Part shown: positions 5,260 through 5,477 of the stretch, piece after piece
Position numbering within the stretch: position 1 is the stretch's first letter
Layout: every line of letters begins with the position of its first letter
Notes under the pieces: model-generated
The model's input: only the letters and a program-made list of their open reading frames with translations
Databases searched by the model: none
What the model was told of the DNA's origin: nothing
NCBI GenBank assembly: GCA_938003575.1
Contig: CALKYG010000336.1
Location: forward strand, 1-5,477
Direction of reading: 5' to 3'
DNA from: an uncultured Alphaproteobacteria bacterium
GTDB taxonomy: Bacteria; Pseudomonadota; Alphaproteobacteria; Caulobacterales; Parvularculaceae
DNA length: 5,477 bases
Translations under genes and position numbers: made by a program

Positions 5260-5477
5260 GCGAGCCGGAAATCCTCGCGGCGATCGCATTGAACGCCGTC
5301 GAGGCCGGCGATTCGGGGTTGCGCGCGGCAATCGGAATTCCTTCGTCAGACGCAATGCGGACATCCGGATAGATTGGCAAAGCGCCAAGGAACGGCGCAC
5401 CCATGTCGCGCGCAGCTTGCTCCGCTCCGCCCTTGCCGAAAAGAAAGGATTTGCCGCCGTTTGAATCTTCAAGCCAC
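5249..5477 (-). CDS. mrp: Mrp/ApbC-family P-loop ATPase, C-terminal part (5' end beyond window)
   Basis: Only the last 75 residues are present, starting near WLEDSNGG and ending ARISGSLRD with TAG at 5251-5249. The segment FGKGGAEQAARDMGAPFLGALPIYPDVRIASDEGIPI is the characteristic end of Mrp/ApbC/NBP35-type ATPases, which bind and transfer iron-sulfur clusters to apoproteins in the cytoplasm. The Walker A loop and the CxxC cluster ligands would lie in parts not covered by this window or are not visible here, so activity cannot be judged. The reading frame is open to the window edge. The gene converges on the secreted-protein gene and their ends overlap by 11 bases (5249-5259). The alternative, a related ParA/MinD-type ATPase, is less likely because the GGA...LGxxPxxxxVRxxxDxGxP pattern is specific to Mrp. 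Confidence 0.85.
   Translation of the reverse strand, partial: WLEDSNGGKSFLFGKGGAEQAARDMGAPFLGALPIYPDVRIASDEGIPIAARNPESPASTAFNAIAARISGSLRD

Noticed and set aside
4801..5472. Minus-strand open frame of 223 codons overlapping the 3' end of the secreted-protein gene and mrp
   Set aside because: It is in a different frame from the real mrp reading frame, which shows the Mrp C-terminal signature, and it has no recognisable domain.
1..5477. CRISPR array, insertion sequence, prophage remnant or tRNA attachment site
   Set aside because: No regularly spaced repeats, transposase or integrase motifs, or terminal inverted repeats were seen. tmRNA genes can serve as integration sites, but the sequence next to this one shows no integrase or duplicated ssrA end within the window.

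Overview
The window looks like a GC-rich chromosomal segment of an alphaproteobacterium. The strongest evidence is a circularly permuted (two-piece) tmRNA gene at the left end, an arrangement typical of this class. The DUF4153 membrane protein and the thyA-GNAT-folA cluster fit the same placement. A family such as Parvularculaceae or Hyphomonadaceae is only a guess from protein style. I see no phage, insertion sequence, CRISPR array or other mobile element.

Layout. Positions 1-180 (minus strand) hold most of a permuted ssrA gene: the acceptor piece with an encoded CCA, a short hairpin spacer, and the first part of the coding piece, which runs off the window before the tag codons. Its probable promoter lies near 211-239 and overlaps a 7-bp-arm inverted repeat (216-237). 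Divergently from it, a 91-residue XRE-type helix-turn-helix protein is encoded at 307-582 (plus). Four bases later, and convergent with it, comes a 505-residue polytopic DUF4153 membrane protein (587-2104, minus).

Divergent from the membrane protein is the cluster thyA (2214-3008), an SSAT-like GNAT acetyltransferase (3005-3487) and folA (3487-4029). Adjacent genes overlap by 4 and 1 bases, so they are probably cotranscribed and translationally coupled. ThyA makes dTMP and dihydrofolate, and FolA reduces the dihydrofolate back to tetrahydrofolate. The acetyltransferase sits between the two enzymes of that cycle without an obvious biochemical link.

After folA, a 111-base gap contains a good sigma70-like promoter whose spacer holds a perfect 16-bp palindrome, which is a typical operator position. 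It probably drives a secreted 372-residue protein (4141-5259) with a four-cysteine N-terminal domain, a long Ala/Pro/Glu-rich linker and a C-terminal NTF2-like (SnoaL/DUF4440) domain. Its 3' end overlaps by 11 bases the 3' end of a convergent gene for an Mrp/ApbC-type P-loop ATPase, of which only the last 75 residues are present.

Most genes here are housekeeping. The most promising targets for discovery are the palindrome-controlled secreted two-domain protein, the acetyltransferase embedded in the thymidylate/folate operon, and the inverted repeat between ssrA and the XRE regulator.
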